From Nitrospira sp. UBA6909 (GTDB taxonomy: Bacteria; Nitrospirota; Nitrospiria; Nitrospirales; Nitrospiraceae): a DNA stretch of 13,777 bases. How positions within the stretch are numbered: the stretch's first letter is position 1; every line of letters starts with the position of its first letter. The DNA is taken from contig DKBD01000211.1 in the NCBI GenBank assembly GCA_002451055.1, forward strand, positions 1-13,777, written 5' to 3'. The notes beneath the pieces were generated by a model. That model had not been told where the DNA came from. It made no database searches and saw only the letters and a program-made list of their open reading frames with translations. Positions 13,709 through 13,777 of the stretch are shown piece after piece. The position numbers and the translations under genes are program-made.

Positions 13709-13777
13709 ATGATGTCAATCCGATGCCTGTCACGTTTCGCGGTCGGTCTTTGCATGGTTGGAGCAGTGGCGGTCTTG
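13709..13777 (+). CDS. N-terminal fragment of an exported or membrane protein
   Basis: Only the first 23 codons lie in the window. They read as a signal peptide or first membrane segment (one or two starting Met, SIR, then CLSRFAVGLCMVGAVAVL). AGGAGGG at 13695-13701 precedes ATG 13709 by 7 bases and the adjacent ATG 13712 by 10, so either could be used. The mature function cannot be seen. The upstream gap 13557-13708 (152 bases) holds a 10-base palindrome at 13593-13602 (TCTTGCAAGA) and no clear promoter. Confidence 0.75.
   Translation, partial: MMSIRCLSRFAVGLCMVGAVAVL

Overview
The window looks like a chromosomal segment of a GC-rich (estimated by eye, not counted), Gram-negative-type bacterium. 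Two genes encode lipobox lipoproteins, one of them a Blc-type outer-membrane lipocalin, and another encodes a hopanoid C-3 methylase (HpnR-like). Together with the ferredoxin, the TPR protein and the overall gene style, this suggests a member of the Nitrospirota such as Nitrospira. That assignment is inference from protein resemblance, not a search result. There are no rRNA, tRNA, CRISPR, transposase or phage genes, so this reads as core or housekeeping DNA rather than a mobile island.

Layout, left to right. Positions 1-522 hold the end of a DUF1295/steroid-reductase-like membrane protein. It converges on a two-gene minus-strand unit: an HTH plus zinc-ribbon regulator (1121-813) followed by a small TPR-like lipoprotein (751-524). 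Everything after that is on the plus strand. A DUF1232/YkvA-like membrane protein (1334-1633) comes first. Then comes a redox-flavoured trio: an Allochromatium-type 2[4Fe-4S] ferredoxin (1843-2190), an unrecognised 100-aa protein (2283-2585) and a stand-alone flavodiiron-type beta-lactamase-fold protein (2750-3481). Next are glucose-6-phosphate dehydrogenase zwf (3597-5060), a lipocalin lipoprotein (5164-5748), the B12-binding radical SAM hopanoid methylase hpnR (5968-7518) and the overlapping tldD-tldE protease pair (7716-10513). The segment ends with an unrecognised coiled-coil protein (10632-11285), an exported TPR protein (11349-12986), a LOG/TIGR00725-like Rossmann protein (13014-13556) and the first 23 codons of an exported or membrane protein running off the right edge (13709 onward).

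Functional reading. TldD-TldE is the only clearly coupled pair (4-base overlap). zwf supplies NADPH. HpnR modifies membrane hopanoids and the lipocalin handles lipids in the envelope, so the middle of the window has an envelope and reductant theme, although the genes are separated by 100-220 bp gaps and need not be one operon. The ferredoxin and the diiron protein could be partners in oxygen or nitric-oxide chemistry, which is an inference from proximity.

No intergenic gap exceeds about 220 bases. Several hold exact inverted repeats (1667-1704, 2236-2263, 5105-5143, 10526-10570) or plausible sigma70-type promoters. None of the hairpins has a clean T-tract, so none is called an intrinsic terminator. 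I did not find a convincing new multi-gene system. The items most worth a second look are the flavodoxin-less diiron protein with its ferredoxin neighbour, the isolated hpnR, the structured leaders, and the unrecognised proteins at 2283 and 10632.
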